DNA of 64,000 bases. Source: Anabaena sp. PCC 7108. GTDB lineage: Bacteria; Cyanobacteriota; Cyanobacteriia; Cyanobacteriales; Nostocaceae. Shown in pieces: positions 1 through 8,141 of this stretch. Position numbers and translations under genes: made by a program. Each line of letters starts with the position of its first letter. The first letter of the stretch is position 1. The stretch spans positions 434,001 through 498,000 of the forward strand of contig NZ_KB235896.1 in the NCBI RefSeq assembly GCF_000332135.1, given 5' to 3'. The notes beneath the pieces were generated by a model. The model ran no database searches. It was given only the letters and a program-made list of their open reading frames with translations, and had not been told where the DNA came from.

Positions 1-791
1 CGTAACTGTATACCTCTGCTACCATCGGCACGATGCACCGCAGTTTTTACCAATGGTGAAGCCGCAGACATAACAATTTCATCCGGTGAAACTAACTCTC
101 GCACCCTATCATCCCGGATTTTTTGATAAATTGCCATTCTGTCAGCTTCTGGATATTGATCAACCTTGTTAAATACCAAAATTATCGGTTTACCAGCTTC
201 TCGCAACTGGGAAAGTGCTTCATGTTCCATCTTTGTCATATCCGCAGTAATCACAAAAAGAATCAAATCTGCTTGTTTGGCGATTTTTTCAGCTAATACA
301 GCGCGGGTTTCTCCATCTACTTCATCTAGTCCAGGAGTATCAATTAATTCTACTTGGGATTGATTATTGGTACGCAAAGTAACTCGTAAAGCCCGTTCAG
401 TTTCACCAATTATTTCTTCAGTAATAGTCCAATTAACTTTTTGTTCTGTACGGGTGACACCGTGTAATGGTCCAGTCTCAAATACTGATTGTCCAACTAA
501 AGCATTTAATAAGGAAGACTTTCCTCGTCCTACCATACCAAAAGCTGCAATCTGTACTACCATGCTGTCTAATTTACTCAACATGGTTTCTAAATCAGTA
601 ATTTCTGCTTCCAAACCTGATTTTTCCTGAGTAGTCAGGTCAAGATTATTAACTAAATTTCTCAGTGCCGTTTTCGCTTGTTTATAGTTAAGTTCGGCTT
701 GAATGTCTTCAAATGTGAAAATAGCACTGTCCAGTTCTTCTTGCCATTTAGTTGATTCGTTTGCAGAAGGTTCAGGTAATTTCGAGGTCAT
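1..791 (-). CDS. Dynamin/Era-like GTPase, C-terminus outside the window
   Basis: The reverse strand reads open from an ATG at 791 to the window edge (263 codons), so the C-terminus is missing. A helical N-terminus of about 80 residues precedes a G domain. G1 is GMVGRGKSS (about residues 85-93), G3 is DTPG (about 151) and G4 is NKVD (about 208). The alanine-rich stretch after G3 and an acidic helical N-terminus fit the cyanobacterial HSR1-related/DUF697 GTPases, which usually carry a C-terminal membrane domain that cannot be seen here. The substrate is GTP. The cellular role is unknown, with membrane or stress functions only inferred. The gene is divergent from the methyltransferase at 930, with a 138-base AT-rich gap that should hold both promoters. 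The GTPase call is sure; the subfamily is tentative. Confidence 0.8.
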   Translation of the reverse strand, partial: MTSKLPEPSANESTKWQEELDSAIFTFEDIQAELNYKQAKTALRNLVNNLDLTTQEKSGLEAEITDLETMLSKLDSMVVQIAAFGMVGRGKSSLLNALVGQSVFETGPLHGVTRTEQKVNWTITEEIIGETERALRVTLRTNNQSQVELIDTPGLDEVDGETRAVLAEKIAKQADLILFVITADMTKMEHEALSQLREAGKPIILVFNKVDQYPEADRMAIYQKIRDDRVRELVSPDEIVMSAASPLVKTAVHRADGSRGIQL

Positions 792-929
792 ATTAATTTT
801 GGGATTTTGGATATAGCTAATTTTTAATGAATTTAGTTATTTGTATATTAAATAATTGATGTTATAATGATTCCATCATATTATCCACAGAAAAGAATTA
901 TTAAAAACTATTTCATTATATCATAACTC

Positions 930-1751
930 ATGAAAAAACCAGACCAACTTGAAAAGTTATATCTCCAAGATTTAGAACTGAGAAAAAATTGGTATTCTCC
1001 TGTAGCAGATGCTTATAACAAAGTCAGACCACGCTATTCTCAAGAAATTATTAATCGTACTATAGAATTAGCTGAACTGACTCCTGAAAGCAAAATACTT
1101 GAATTAGGATGCGGACCAGGAAATGCAACTGTATCTTACGCTCAATTAGGATGTTCATTGTCTTGTTTAGAACCGAGTCAAGAAGCTTGTAAGTTTGCCA
1201 GACAAAACTGTGCAGCATATCCAAACGTAGAGATTAAGCAAACAACTTTTGAAGAATGGCAACTAGAACCAGGGAAATTTAAGGCGGTTTTAGCAGCAAC
1301 TTCTTTTCATTGGATGAATCCTAATATTGCTTATGCAAAATCCGCTGAGACTTTAGAGAAAAATGGTTCTTTGATTTTGCTGTGGAATATGACACCTCAA
1401 CCTAATTATGAGGTATATAAAACATTGCATGAGGTTTATCAAATTCATGCTCCATCTTCAGCCAGATATGAAGATAGTACAACTCAAGTAAAGATAGTCA
1501 AATCTTTAGGAGAAAAAGCTATTGACTCAGGTTATTTTCAAGATTTAGTTACCGATCATATTCTCTGCCAAGTGACTTATAGTATTGATAATTATTTGCT
1601 GCTTTTAAATACTCTTTCACCGTATTTAAAGTTAGAAGCATCGATTAGAAATGCTTTATTTGCTGGTCTACGGGAAAAAATAGAGCAGCATTATGGAGGC
1701 AGTATTGAGATTACATATGTTTCCGCTTTTCAGGTAGCAAAAAAGGTTTAG
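930..1751 (+). CDS. Class I SAM-dependent methyltransferase
   Basis: A 273-residue protein with the Rossmann-type SAM-binding signature ILELGCGPGN at residues 56-65. An acidic residue ends strand 2 (CLEPS, near 80), and SFHWM near 120 is typical of the UbiE/trans-aconitate-methyltransferase-like Methyltransf_11/25 families. The substrate cannot be deduced. The start ATG at 930 follows an AT-rich stretch. The next gene, at 1801, begins 49 bases after the stop, so weak co-transcription is possible, but the functions do not obviously connect. Methyltransferase activity is likely from the motif and the target is unknown. Confidence 0.85.
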   Translation: MKKPDQLEKLYLQDLELRKNWYSPVADAYNKVRPRYSQEIINRTIELAELTPESKILELGCGPGNATVSYAQLGCSLSCLEPSQEACKFARQNCAAYPNVEIKQTTFEEWQLEPGKFKAVLAATSFHWMNPNIAYAKSAETLEKNGSLILLWNMTPQPNYEVYKTLHEVYQIHAPSSARYEDSTTQVKIVKSLGEKAIDSGYFQDLVTDHILCQVTYSIDNYLLLLNTLSPYLKLEASIRNALFAGLREKIEQHYGGSIEITYVSAFQVAKKV

Positions 1752-1800
1752 TAGAGGTTTTTCGGTAAGTAAACCCCAAAGTAGAAAATAAATCTAAAAA

Positions 1801-2130
1801 ATGCTAATTGTCGTGATTGTCATTAATATCATTATCTCCGTAATTTTGCTATATTTCGCCAATAAAATGTGGCAAATCAAACAAGAATTGGTAGCAGTAA
1901 CTGATAAATTAACCAACTATGAACGTGCTACCCATGTAACGTTAAATACAGCACCACAAAGTATACATACAGGACAGCAGCAGATATATAACCTGCGCCA
2001 AATTAATCAAAGACTAGAACTGCAAATCCAACAAATGCAGCAAATTCTCAATCTCATTTTACTAGGAAGAAAAATTTGGCAGCAATCTTTTTGGAACATA
2101 GGGTCTTGCCAGAGGAGAAAACCCACCTAA
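1801..2130 (+). CDS. Small membrane-anchored coiled-coil protein
   Basis: A 109-residue protein with one N-terminal hydrophobic segment (about residues 3-22) followed by a glutamine-rich helical region predicted to form a coiled coil. It has no signal peptidase site, so it is probably membrane-anchored. The C-terminal 20 residues look atypical (basic, with two Cys/Trp), and the gene ends two bases before the reading frame of the next one. It sits first in a run of three small membrane or membrane-associated proteins (this gene, YtxH-like, DUF948-like) that is likely one transcript. No function is recognised. The order and the membrane theme suggest a joint role at the cell envelope or thylakoid. 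Confidence 0.6.
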   Translation: MLIVVIVINIIISVILLYFANKMWQIKQELVAVTDKLTNYERATHVTLNTAPQSIHTGQQQIYNLRQINQRLELQIQQMQQILNLILLGRKIWQQSFWNIGSCQRRKPT

Positions 2131-2158
2131 AATGGGTGTAAAGAGAAAAATAATTAAA

Positions 2159-2515
2159 ATGTCTAATAACCGTTCTGGAGTATTTATTGGTGGCTTGATG
2201 CTAGGAGCGACTATTGGTGCTTTAACCAGCTTACTTGTTGCTCCACGCACAGGACGCGAAACACGTAAACTTTTGAAAAAATCTGCGGATGCTTTACCCG
2301 AATTGGCAGAAGATATATCAACAAGCGTGCAAATTCAGGCAGATCGTCTTTCTAATAGCGCCTTGCGAAACTGGGATGATACTTTAGAGAGACTGCGGGA
2401 TGCGATCGCAGCTGGGGTAGATGCTACACAGCGAGAAAACCAAGCCATACAAAGGCAAACACCTGCTAATGCCGAAAATCAAGATTCTCTCACCCAGCAT
2501 CTAGAACGCTCATAA
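2159..2515 (+). CDS. YtxH domain protein
   Basis: The preferred start is ATG 2159 (MSNNRSG). An upstream ATG at 2132 would add nine basic residues and is less typical of the family. The N-terminus has a glycine-rich hydrophobic helix (residues about 6-28) that ends in the hallmark APRTGRETR of YtxH/GvpP-like proteins. A charged amphipathic helix and a glutamine-rich tail follow. Family members are small, membrane-anchored, stress-associated proteins of unclear biochemistry. It lies between a coiled-coil membrane protein and a DUF948-like protein, a pairing also known in Bacillus (YtxH with YtxG), which supports the family call. A HIP1 site lies inside the gene near 2402. Confidence 0.8.
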   Translation: MSNNRSGVFIGGLMLGATIGALTSLLVAPRTGRETRKLLKKSADALPELAEDISTSVQIQADRLSNSALRNWDDTLERLRDAIAAGVDATQRENQAIQRQTPANAENQDSLTQHLERS

Positions 2516-2526
2516 ATAACATAACT

Positions 2527-3072
2527 GTGATTGATCCTCTGTTTTGGCTGGGACTGTCCCTCCTCTTAGTCGCTGCTAGTCTAACTACTTTGTTAGTGGC
2601 GGCTATACCGGCTTTGCAGGAATTAGCACGCGCTGCTCGCAGTGCCGAAAAATTCTTTGATACTCTCTCACGGGAGTTACCCCCCACTCTCAACGCCATT
2701 CGCAATACTAGTTTAGAAATAACAGATTTAACCGATGATGTTAGTGAAGGTGTCAAAAGTGCCAGTCAAGTTGTTAAGCAAGTAGATCACAGCTTAGACA
2801 GTGCCAAAAAGCAAGCCCAAAATGTTCAAGTTACTACACGTAGCGTTTTAGTTGGTGTTAAAGCTGCATGGAAAACATTTACCCGCCCAAAGCCTACTAG
2901 ACGAAGCACCGAATGCTTGCCCATGAACGAAAAACCACCGCTAACGTTGCGAGAGCGAGAAGCACAGAGACAAGAAAATCGGCGCACACAACTAGAAACC
3001 TACCGTCTAAATAACGGTTATGGTGAAACTGCTAGTTGGGAAAGGGATTTAAATCAGGAAGATTTAAGTTGA
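2527..3072 (+). CDS. DUF948-like membrane protein
   Basis: A 181-residue protein starting at GTG 2527, eleven bases after the stop of the YtxH-like gene. An N-terminal transmembrane helix (about residues 5-28) is followed by a long helical region rich in Ala, Val, Ser and Asp with regular spacing, as in DUF948 (YtxG-like) proteins. The tail is basic and polar (about 125-181). DUF948 and YtxH genes are neighbours in many bacteria, so the two calls support each other. The molecular function is not established. It is probably co-transcribed with the two preceding genes. Confidence 0.7.
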   Translation: MIDPLFWLGLSLLLVAASLTTLLVAAIPALQELARAARSAEKFFDTLSRELPPTLNAIRNTSLEITDLTDDVSEGVKSASQVVKQVDHSLDSAKKQAQNVQVTTRSVLVGVKAAWKTFTRPKPTRRSTECLPMNEKPPLTLREREAQRQENRRTQLETYRLNNGYGETASWERDLNQEDLS

Positions 3073-3098
3073 AGAAGATGGGGAGATTGGGGAAAATC

Positions 3099-3128
3099 AC
3101 CCATCACCAATCACCCATCACCAATTAC
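3099..3128. repeat. Short heptamer repeat array
   Basis: Four or five tandem 7-bp units close to ATCACCC/ATCACCA follow the DUF948-like gene. They resemble the much longer array at 12335-12559 and belong to the short tandemly repeated sequences typical of heterocyst-forming cyanobacteria. Confidence 0.6.
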
Positions 3129-3249
3129 ACTTTGTCCAGATGTCTTAGATTAGAGTAAAGTAAACAAGTGTAAAGAAGTATCATTTTTCCCATACTTGTT
3201 TAAAACAACTTGTTCACTTCCACCCGTTAATACTTATATAAAAAAGTCC

Positions 3250-4059
3250 ATGCAGCTTTGTTTTTGGCGACTAGTTTTAGTATTCATTGCAGTCTTTTGC
3301 TTTTCTGGGTCAATTTGGGCAATGCAATCTCCATCAGCCCTAGCTTACGAAAATCCTGACCTACTACCTGCCATATTCACTCCAGTTGTAGATTTAGCTA
3401 AATCGCTCCCTGATCCACAAGAAGAAAAATTGGTCAGAGAACTAGAACAATTTGAAACGGATACTGGTTGGAAATTGCGAGTATTGACCCAGTATGACCG
3501 TACCCCAGGTAGAGCAGTAATCAAATATTGGGGTTTAGATGACAAAAGTATTCTCCTAGTTGCCGACTCTCGTGGTGGTAATATCCTCAGTTTTAGTGTT
3601 GGTGACGCAGTTTATGAATTTTTACCCAGGACTTTCTGGATTGAACTGCAAACCCGGTTTGGTAACTTGTACTTTGTGAGGGAACAAGGGGAAGACCAAG
3701 CCATCCTGCAAGCCTTAGATTCAGTTAAAGGTTGTTTACTTAAAGGTGGTTGTAATGTCGTTCCCGGACTACCAAGAGAACAATGGATATTAACCCTCAT
3801 TACTTCCGCTGTGGGTGGGGTTATTTGTGGCTTTGCTGCTCAACCTCGCAATGATAAACAAGTTTTTGCTTGGCAATGGGCTTTAATTTTCTCACCATTA
3901 TGGGGAATTTTGTTTATTGCCTTCGGTATTGGACCTGTGGTTACTCGTACAAGCGATTGGTTGCCTCTAGTTCGCAATATCTCCGCTTTTTTAATTGGTG
4001 TTTTAGTCGCTTATTTATCTCCAGTTTTCAGTCGTCCTTCTTCCAGTCACGAGTCTTAA
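3250..4059 (+). CDS. TPM domain protein, Psb32-like
   Basis: The preferred start is ATG 3250 (MQLCFWR). A TTG at 3196 would put 18 polar residues before what looks like a clean signal sequence. Hydrophobic residues 1-25 end near an Ala-x-Ala site (SALA), so the domain is probably exported to the lumen or periplasm. The TPM fold follows (about 35-165), with the family's TGWKLRVLTQYDRTPGRAV and DKSILLVADSRGGN stretches. Two C-terminal transmembrane segments (about 185-205 and 222-262) anchor it. Relatives include Psb32/TLP18.3, which aid photosystem II repair. The Psb32-type role is inferred from the domain and the cyanobacterial context. The gene appears monocistronic. Confidence 0.8.
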   Translation: MQLCFWRLVLVFIAVFCFSGSIWAMQSPSALAYENPDLLPAIFTPVVDLAKSLPDPQEEKLVRELEQFETDTGWKLRVLTQYDRTPGRAVIKYWGLDDKSILLVADSRGGNILSFSVGDAVYEFLPRTFWIELQTRFGNLYFVREQGEDQAILQALDSVKGCLLKGGCNVVPGLPREQWILTLITSAVGGVICGFAAQPRNDKQVFAWQWALIFSPLWGILFIAFGIGPVVTRTSDWLPLVRNISAFLIGVLVAYLSPVFSRPSSSHES

Positions 4060-4154
4060 CTTTAAGAAGAAGGTAACAGGTAAGAATATCCCTCTGCCTT
4101 GTTCCTGCATTCTGATGATAAGCTGAAAGCTAATGTGTGAGAAGCTGAACAGCA

Positions 4155-4784
4155 ATGGAATGGCACGTAACTGATGCTCAAAGCTTGGCAATAATTGATA
4201 GTGAAATTGGCGATCATGTCTTTTCACCAGCAGAGTATGAGATAGTCCGGCGAGTAATATACGCAACATCGGATTTTGAGTATAAGTCCTTAATCCGGTT
4301 TTCGGAACACGCTTTACAATCAGGAGCAGCAGCACTAGCAGCACGCACCACAATTGTAGTAGATGTGCCAATGGTACAAGTCGGTATCGCCTACGATATT
4401 CAAAATACTTTTGCCAACCCAGTATATTGCAGCATGGAAGCGCTGACACGCCCACAAAAAGAAAAAACTCGTGCTGCTTGGGGAATTGAAACTCTTGCCA
4501 AGCGTTATCCAGAGGGTATCTTTGTGGTCGGTCAAGCCCAAACAGCATTAACTGCACTTGTAGAGTTAATTGAAACTGAAGAAATTCGACCGGCGTTGAT
4601 AATTGCCACCCCAGTGGGATTTGTCAATGTAGATACTGTTAAAGAACGGTTGCAAGAATCTTTAGTACCTTATATTACTATTGACAGTCGCAAAGGTAAT
4701 GCAGTTGTGGCATCTGCAATTGTCGATGGCTTGGTTGATTTAGCCTGGCAGGCTTATGGACAAGATCGGAATGGGGGAAATTAA
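4155..4784 (+). CDS. cobH: Precorrin-8X methylmutase
   Basis: A 209-residue protein of the CobH/CbiC family, which moves a methyl group from C-11 to C-12 of precorrin-8X to give hydrogenobyrinate in cobalamin synthesis. Seen in the sequence: an N-terminal helix pair, the FSEHAL segment with a conserved-looking His near residue 57, the ALAARTTIVVDVPMV strand, IIATPVGFVN, and the closing RKGNAVVASAIVDGL block typical of the family. Its length is normal. No cobalamin riboswitch was recognised upstream, and no other cob genes are adjacent, as usual for dispersed cyanobacterial cobalamin genes. An out-of-frame open frame on the opposite strand is an overlap artefact. Confidence 0.9.
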   Translation: MEWHVTDAQSLAIIDSEIGDHVFSPAEYEIVRRVIYATSDFEYKSLIRFSEHALQSGAAALAARTTIVVDVPMVQVGIAYDIQNTFANPVYCSMEALTRPQKEKTRAAWGIETLAKRYPEGIFVVGQAQTALTALVELIETEEIRPALIIATPVGFVNVDTVKERLQESLVPYITIDSRKGNAVVASAIVDGLVDLAWQAYGQDRNGGN

Positions 4785-4809
4785 CCGAGAAATGAGGAAG
4801 TGGGGAGAA

Positions 4810-5511
4810 TTAATATCTATCATCCCCTCTCCTTCTGTTCTTTTCTGGACGACGACGCGGCTTTTCCCACTGGTCTTCACGTAAGCGGAGACTGACTTCA
4901 TTAAAGAAATCCTGTCGCACTAATGGATAGTCGCTGATCCATAAGTTGCGACTAGGAATGTAGATATTGCTAAATTCTTCAATGCGACTTAAATCTGAGC
5001 TATTTGACATTACTATCATTTCTGCTATTTGACCACGTGCGATCGCTTTGTGGGCAGGACGTAATGGCGCTTCAAATTCTACAGTAAATCCTGTGTCGTC
5101 TCCCAATTCTAAGTTAATTCGTTTTTCGCGGTTTTCGATAATTACCAACTCGCCTTTATTATTGACGGTTTCTTGTTTACCCATTAACCGATCTGTAATC
5201 CACCAGTCTAGTACCCGCCCGCGAAAAAAGCCGCTGTACTTGTAACGTCGGCACTTTGAGTTACGGATACTCGCTTGAAAGACTGGATACCACAACCAAA
5301 AAAAAGCGCCAAATACCCCGAATATCAAAATAAACCCAAAATCTAGCTTGAAAAGGGTTTGAACCAGTAAAATTAAAACTACAGTAACTACAGAAATTAA
5401 TAGTCGCTGTAACAAATTGCTGAATTTTCCCCAATAGTACTTATACTGTGTCCCAGTACCAATCAAAGGAATGATTTGTTCAAATTTTTGGCGAGTTAGA
5501 GGAACAAGCAT
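4810..5511 (-). CDS. Conserved cyanobacterial membrane protein
   Basis: A 233-residue protein with two close hydrophobic segments (about residues 36-56 and 58-76). A soluble domain of about 150 residues follows, and the tail is very basic (RRRPEKNRRRGDDRY). The soluble part mixes beta-strand-like stretches with conserved-looking aromatic and charged residues but shows no catalytic motif I know. Relatives have sometimes been labelled phosphate transporter permease, but nothing here supports that. The gene converges with cobH and lies 39 bases upstream of the dapB start region on the same strand. Function unknown; it is a real gene by length, start and composition. Confidence 0.65.
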   Translation of the reverse strand: MLVPLTRQKFEQIIPLIGTGTQYKYYWGKFSNLLQRLLISVVTVVLILLVQTLFKLDFGFILIFGVFGAFFWLWYPVFQASIRNSKCRRYKYSGFFRGRVLDWWITDRLMGKQETVNNKGELVIIENREKRINLELGDDTGFTVEFEAPLRPAHKAIARGQIAEMIVMSNSSDLSRIEEFSNIYIPSRNLWISDYPLVRQDFFNEVSLRLREDQWEKPRRRPEKNRRRGDDRY

Positions 5512-5550
5512 GAGTTGTGAGTGCTGAGTGCTGAGTTGTGAGGTGAAAAT

Positions 5551-6387
5551 TTAGAGTATTTTTTCTAATCCATATACTAAAGACTTTAGCTGGTTTACTT
5601 TACGAATTGCGAGTAAAACTCCAGGCATATAGCAGGCGCGATCGCTTGTATCATGGCGTAAAGTGTAAATTTGACCAGCCGCGCCAAAAATCACTTCTTG
5701 ATGGGCAATCAGTCCTGGTAAGCGGATACTATGAATTCTAATCCCTTCATCAGCAAGAGAGCCTCTGGCTCCGGGTATCTTCTCAGTTTCTTCGACTTGA
5801 GGCGGGTTAAAGCTTTTACCCAATTCGGCTAATAATTGTGCTGTTTGAATTGCTGTACCACTAGGAGCATCTGCTTTTTGGTTATGATGAAGTTCAATAA
5901 TTTCTACATGATCAAAATATTTAGAAGCTGTAACGGCGGCTTGTTGTAGCAATACCATACCAATAGAGAAATTAGGAATCAGCAAGCAACCAGTACTGGC
6001 TTTTTCCGCAAAATCTGTCAAATCTTGAATTTGTTCAGGACTTAAACCTGTGGTTCCGACCACCGGACGAATACCGTAAGCGATCGCACTGCGAATATTA
6101 CTATAAACTGAGTCAGGATGGGTAAAATCTACCATCACTCCAGGAGCCATCTGTCTTTCACCCGCCACATAGCCTAACATTGGCTCTAGTTGGTTAGTAA
6201 TTGGCACTTCTAAAGGTTCGCTTAAACCTGCCAATTCCCCTGCGTCTTTTCCCTGATGTTCAGCAGAAGTATCCAGAGCGCCCATTAAAATCATATCAGG
6301 TGCTTGAGCCACCGCTTTAATTACTTCCCGTCCCATTTTGCCAGCTGCACCGTTGACAATTACCGGGATAGTAGATTGATTAGTCAT
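5551..6387 (-). CDS. dapB: 4-hydroxy-tetrahydrodipicolinate reductase
   Basis: A 278-residue enzyme that reduces 4-hydroxy-tetrahydrodipicolinate with NAD(P)H in the diaminopimelate/lysine pathway, feeding peptidoglycan synthesis. The N-terminal nucleotide-binding loop [10 protein letters not shown] (about residues 14-23) and the VVGTTG turn (about 112) are visible. The catalytic block [15 protein letters not shown] (about 165-180) carries the family's His-His and Lys, with the substrate-binding SGTA. The length matches the family. The start ATG at 6387 faces a divergent DUF29 gene. The shared gap holds a 12-bp tandem repeat that could regulate either gene. Confidence 0.95.
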   Translation of the reverse strand: MTNQSTIPVIVNGAAGKMGREVIKAVAQAPDMILMGALDTSAEHQGKDAGELAGLSEPLEVPITNQLEPMLGYVAGERQMAPGVMVDFTHPDSVYSNIRSAIAYGIRPVVGTTGLSPEQIQDLTDFAEKASTGCLLIPNFSIGMVLLQQAAVTASKYFDHVEIIELHHNQKADAPSGTAIQTAQLLAELGKSFNPPQVEETEKIPGARGSLADEGIRIHSIRLPGLIAHQEVIFGAAGQIYTLRHDTSDRACYMPGVLLAIRKVNQLKSLVYGLEKIL

Positions 6388-6448
6388 AATTTCAGAAATG
6401 CGTTTTTAGTCATTTTACTTACATTTGGCACCAAATCCGACAATTGAG

Positions 6449-6472
6449 TGATAATCAATTTGATAATCAATT
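6449..6472. promoter_or_regulatory. Tandem 12-bp direct repeat in a divergent promoter
   Basis: Two exact, adjacent copies of TGATAATCAATT lie between dapB (minus) and the DUF29 gene (plus). Exact back-to-back repetition in a divergent promoter suggests an operator. The TGATAAT part resembles one half of a Zur-type site, but there is no inverted partner, so no regulator can be named. Confidence 0.4.
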
Positions 6473-6501
6473 TCAGCGATTTAACTCAGGAGGCATGAGT
6501 T

Positions 6502-6933
6502 ATGGAAGAATTACTAGAACTTCAACAATTGCTGATTAGTGGCAATATTTCTGAGGCGTTGTTGCTAGTCGAAGAGATGACAGAAATGAGCAAAGATGAC
6601 AAGCTAAATAAAATTTTTAGTTTTGGCATTATTTTACTAATGCATTTGATTAAACAATCTGCCGAAAAGCGTTCAACAAAATCCTGGGAAATATCTATTG
6701 CTAATGCAGTTAAGCAAATTCAACGCACCAACAAACGACGCAAAACTGGTGGAAATTACATCACTACAGCAGAATTACAAGAAACTTTAGAAGATGCCTA
6801 TCAGTCTGCTTTAAATCAGGCAGCATTGGAAGCATTTGCAGGTAAATATGATCCAGAAACAGTGGCGAAGATGGTAGATAAAGAGATGATATTAGAACAA
6901 GCGATTGCATTAATATTAGGTAATGCTACATGA
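6502..6933 (+). CDS. DUF29 family protein
   Basis: A 143-residue, mostly helical protein. The central stretch, with LLMHLIKQ followed by charged residues and SWEISIANAV, resembles DUF29, a family abundant in cyanobacteria with no known activity. An AGGAGG-like ribosome site (caggaggcatgag) lies just before ATG 6502. The neighbours are dapB (divergent) and a convergent Uma2 gene. Because DUF29 and Uma2 genes are both expanded, mobile-looking families in cyanobacteria, this spot may be a small accessory insertion. The function cannot be inferred. Confidence 0.65.
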   Translation: MEELLELQQLLISGNISEALLLVEEMTEMSKDDKLNKIFSFGIILLMHLIKQSAEKRSTKSWEISIANAVKQIQRTNKRRKTGGNYITTAELQETLEDAYQSALNQAALEAFAGKYDPETVAKMVDKEMILEQAIALILGNAT

Positions 6934-6962
6934 ATTATTAAATAACCATTAAATAACCATAA

Positions 6963-7574
6963 TTATATTCGTTGTAAAATGTGAGAAATAGTTAATTGTA
7001 ATTCTGTAAATAGTGGAGATATGATTAGATCATCACCTTTAAATTGATTAACTTGATATTCTCCATCAATTAAAGAATAAACTGAGAGAGTCGGTTGTTT
7101 AGGATTACCAATAAATCTTCTACCACCGAAAGCAGCATAATCAACAATCCAATATTCAGGAATACCCATAGATTCATATTCATCAGCTTTAGTAGAATAA
7201 TCTGTTTTCCAATTACTACTAACAATTTCTATTACCAAAGGAACAGAAGCAGCTTGAGTAATGGTTGATTCCTTTTTCCAGAAAGGTTCATTCACTAAAT
7301 TTTCAGGATTTAGTAATAAGATATCAGGTGAATAAGCAGATTTAGAATTTGATGGTTTTATAAATGTTGTTTTTGGTATTAGATAGTTAAGGTCAAGTTT
7401 ATCTAATTCTGCTGATAATTTACGGACTAAAAAACCAATAACTAATTCATGATCTCCTACTGGTGGATTCATTTCAATAATTACTCCATCATGTAACTCA
7501 TAGCGTAAACCTGTTTCTGGATACCATTGGATAAATTCGTCAAAGGTTACTGGTTTCGTTAATATTTGTACCAT
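6963..7574 (-). CDS. Uma2 family putative endonuclease
   Basis: A 203-residue protein of the Uma2 (DUF820) family, which has a PD-(D/E)xK nuclease-like fold. Visible elements are the N-terminal FIQWYPETGLRYELHDGVIIEM, the SPDILLLNPE segment with the family Asp, and LVIEIVSSNWKTDYSTKADEYESMGIPEYWIVD, which carries the E-x-VS and K-x-xEY core. The length is standard. Biological targets of Uma2 proteins are not established, and they are present in many copies per cyanobacterial genome. A second member lies at 23792. The gene converges with the DUF29 gene. Confidence 0.85.
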   Translation of the reverse strand: MVQILTKPVTFDEFIQWYPETGLRYELHDGVIIEMNPPVGDHELVIGFLVRKLSAELDKLDLNYLIPKTTFIKPSNSKSAYSPDILLLNPENLVNEPFWKKESTITQAASVPLVIEIVSSNWKTDYSTKADEYESMGIPEYWIVDYAAFGGRRFIGNPKQPTLSVYSLIDGEYQVNQFKGDDLIISPLFTELQLTISHILQRI

Positions 7575-7649
7575 AATTGACCTCTTACATGATTATTGCT
7601 AACGAATAATTATGATGATGGCATTTCCCAATCAGATAAAATAGATTAT

Positions 7650-7685
7650 AGCCCCTTGCGGGGGTTGGGGGTGGGGTTTTTCTCA
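7650..7685. repeat. G-rich palindromic repeat
   Basis: The stretch has CCCC, a short TTGC loop, then runs of G interrupted by T. It resembles a dispersed cyanobacterial repeat and could fold into a hairpin. It sits upstream of the truncated AAA-like gene. No gene overlaps it with confidence. Confidence 0.35.
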
Positions 7686-7748
7686 ACCAAGAAACGCTAT
7701 ATTATTCTATATCATCTGCAAGTTTTACATCCATCACCCACGAAAACC

Positions 7749-8138
7749 ATGACTTCCCCTGTTCAACAATATTATCAATTTGGTGGTAGTCTTCCTCCTC
7801 ATGCACCGACTTACGTCACACGCAAAACAGATGAAGATTTATATCAAGCTGTGAAAGCTGGAGAGTTTTGTTTTGTTCTCAACTCTCTACAAATGGGAAA
7901 ATCAAGTTTGCGTGTCCGCACTATGCAAAGATTACAAACAGAAAAAATCGCTTGTGTCGCTATAGATTTAACAGCCATTGGCACATCAGGATTAAATTCT
8001 GAACAATGGTATAATGGCATTATTAATAATATTTCTGAAAGTTTAAAATTAGAAGATAAATTTGATTTAGATGCTTTATGGGAAGAAAATAAACCACTTT
8101 ATAAATTTGGCAAAATACACAATAATGATTATCATTAA
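7749..8138 (+). pseudogene. Truncated AAA-like (AAA_35/WD40-type) ATPase fragment
   Basis: From ATG 7749 the frame encodes about 115 residues matching the N-terminus of the large cyanobacterial AAA-like proteins that often carry WD40 repeats. It shows YYQFGGSLPPHAPTYVTRKTD, then a P-loop variant NSLQMGKSS, RTMQRL and a strand ending AIDLTAIGT. In intact relatives hundreds of residues follow. Here similarity ends near DLDALWEEN and the frame closes at 8138 after an unrelated tail that runs through the Zur-like box of the next gene. It is therefore a 5-prime remnant left by deletion or insertion. An earlier in-frame start at 7596 has no support. Any product would lack the Walker B and sensor regions. 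Confidence 0.75.
8120..8134. promoter_or_regulatory. Putative Zur box
   Basis: The sequence CAATAATGATTATCA matches the 7-1-7 palindrome TGATAATnATTATCA, recalled as the Anabaena Zur operator, at 7 of 7 positions in the right half and 5 of 7 in the left. It ends seven bases before the ATG of a COG0523-type GTPase gene, so Zur with zinc bound would block transcription or translation start. A second, closer match lies at 13478. Confidence 0.6.
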
Positions 8139-8141
8139 AAT

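Noticed and set aside
166-630. Two plus-strand frames inside the left-edge GTPase
   Set aside because: The reverse strand encodes G1, G3 and G4 motifs of a GTPase in one continuous frame, so the plus-strand frames are shadows.
4060-4154. Cobalamin riboswitch before cobH
   Set aside because: The 95-base gap is too short and lacks the B12-box-like conserved GCCACTG motif.
4015-4557. 180-codon minus-strand frame across the TPM and cobH genes
   Set aside because: It lies opposite two well-supported genes and shows no domain; an overlap shadow.
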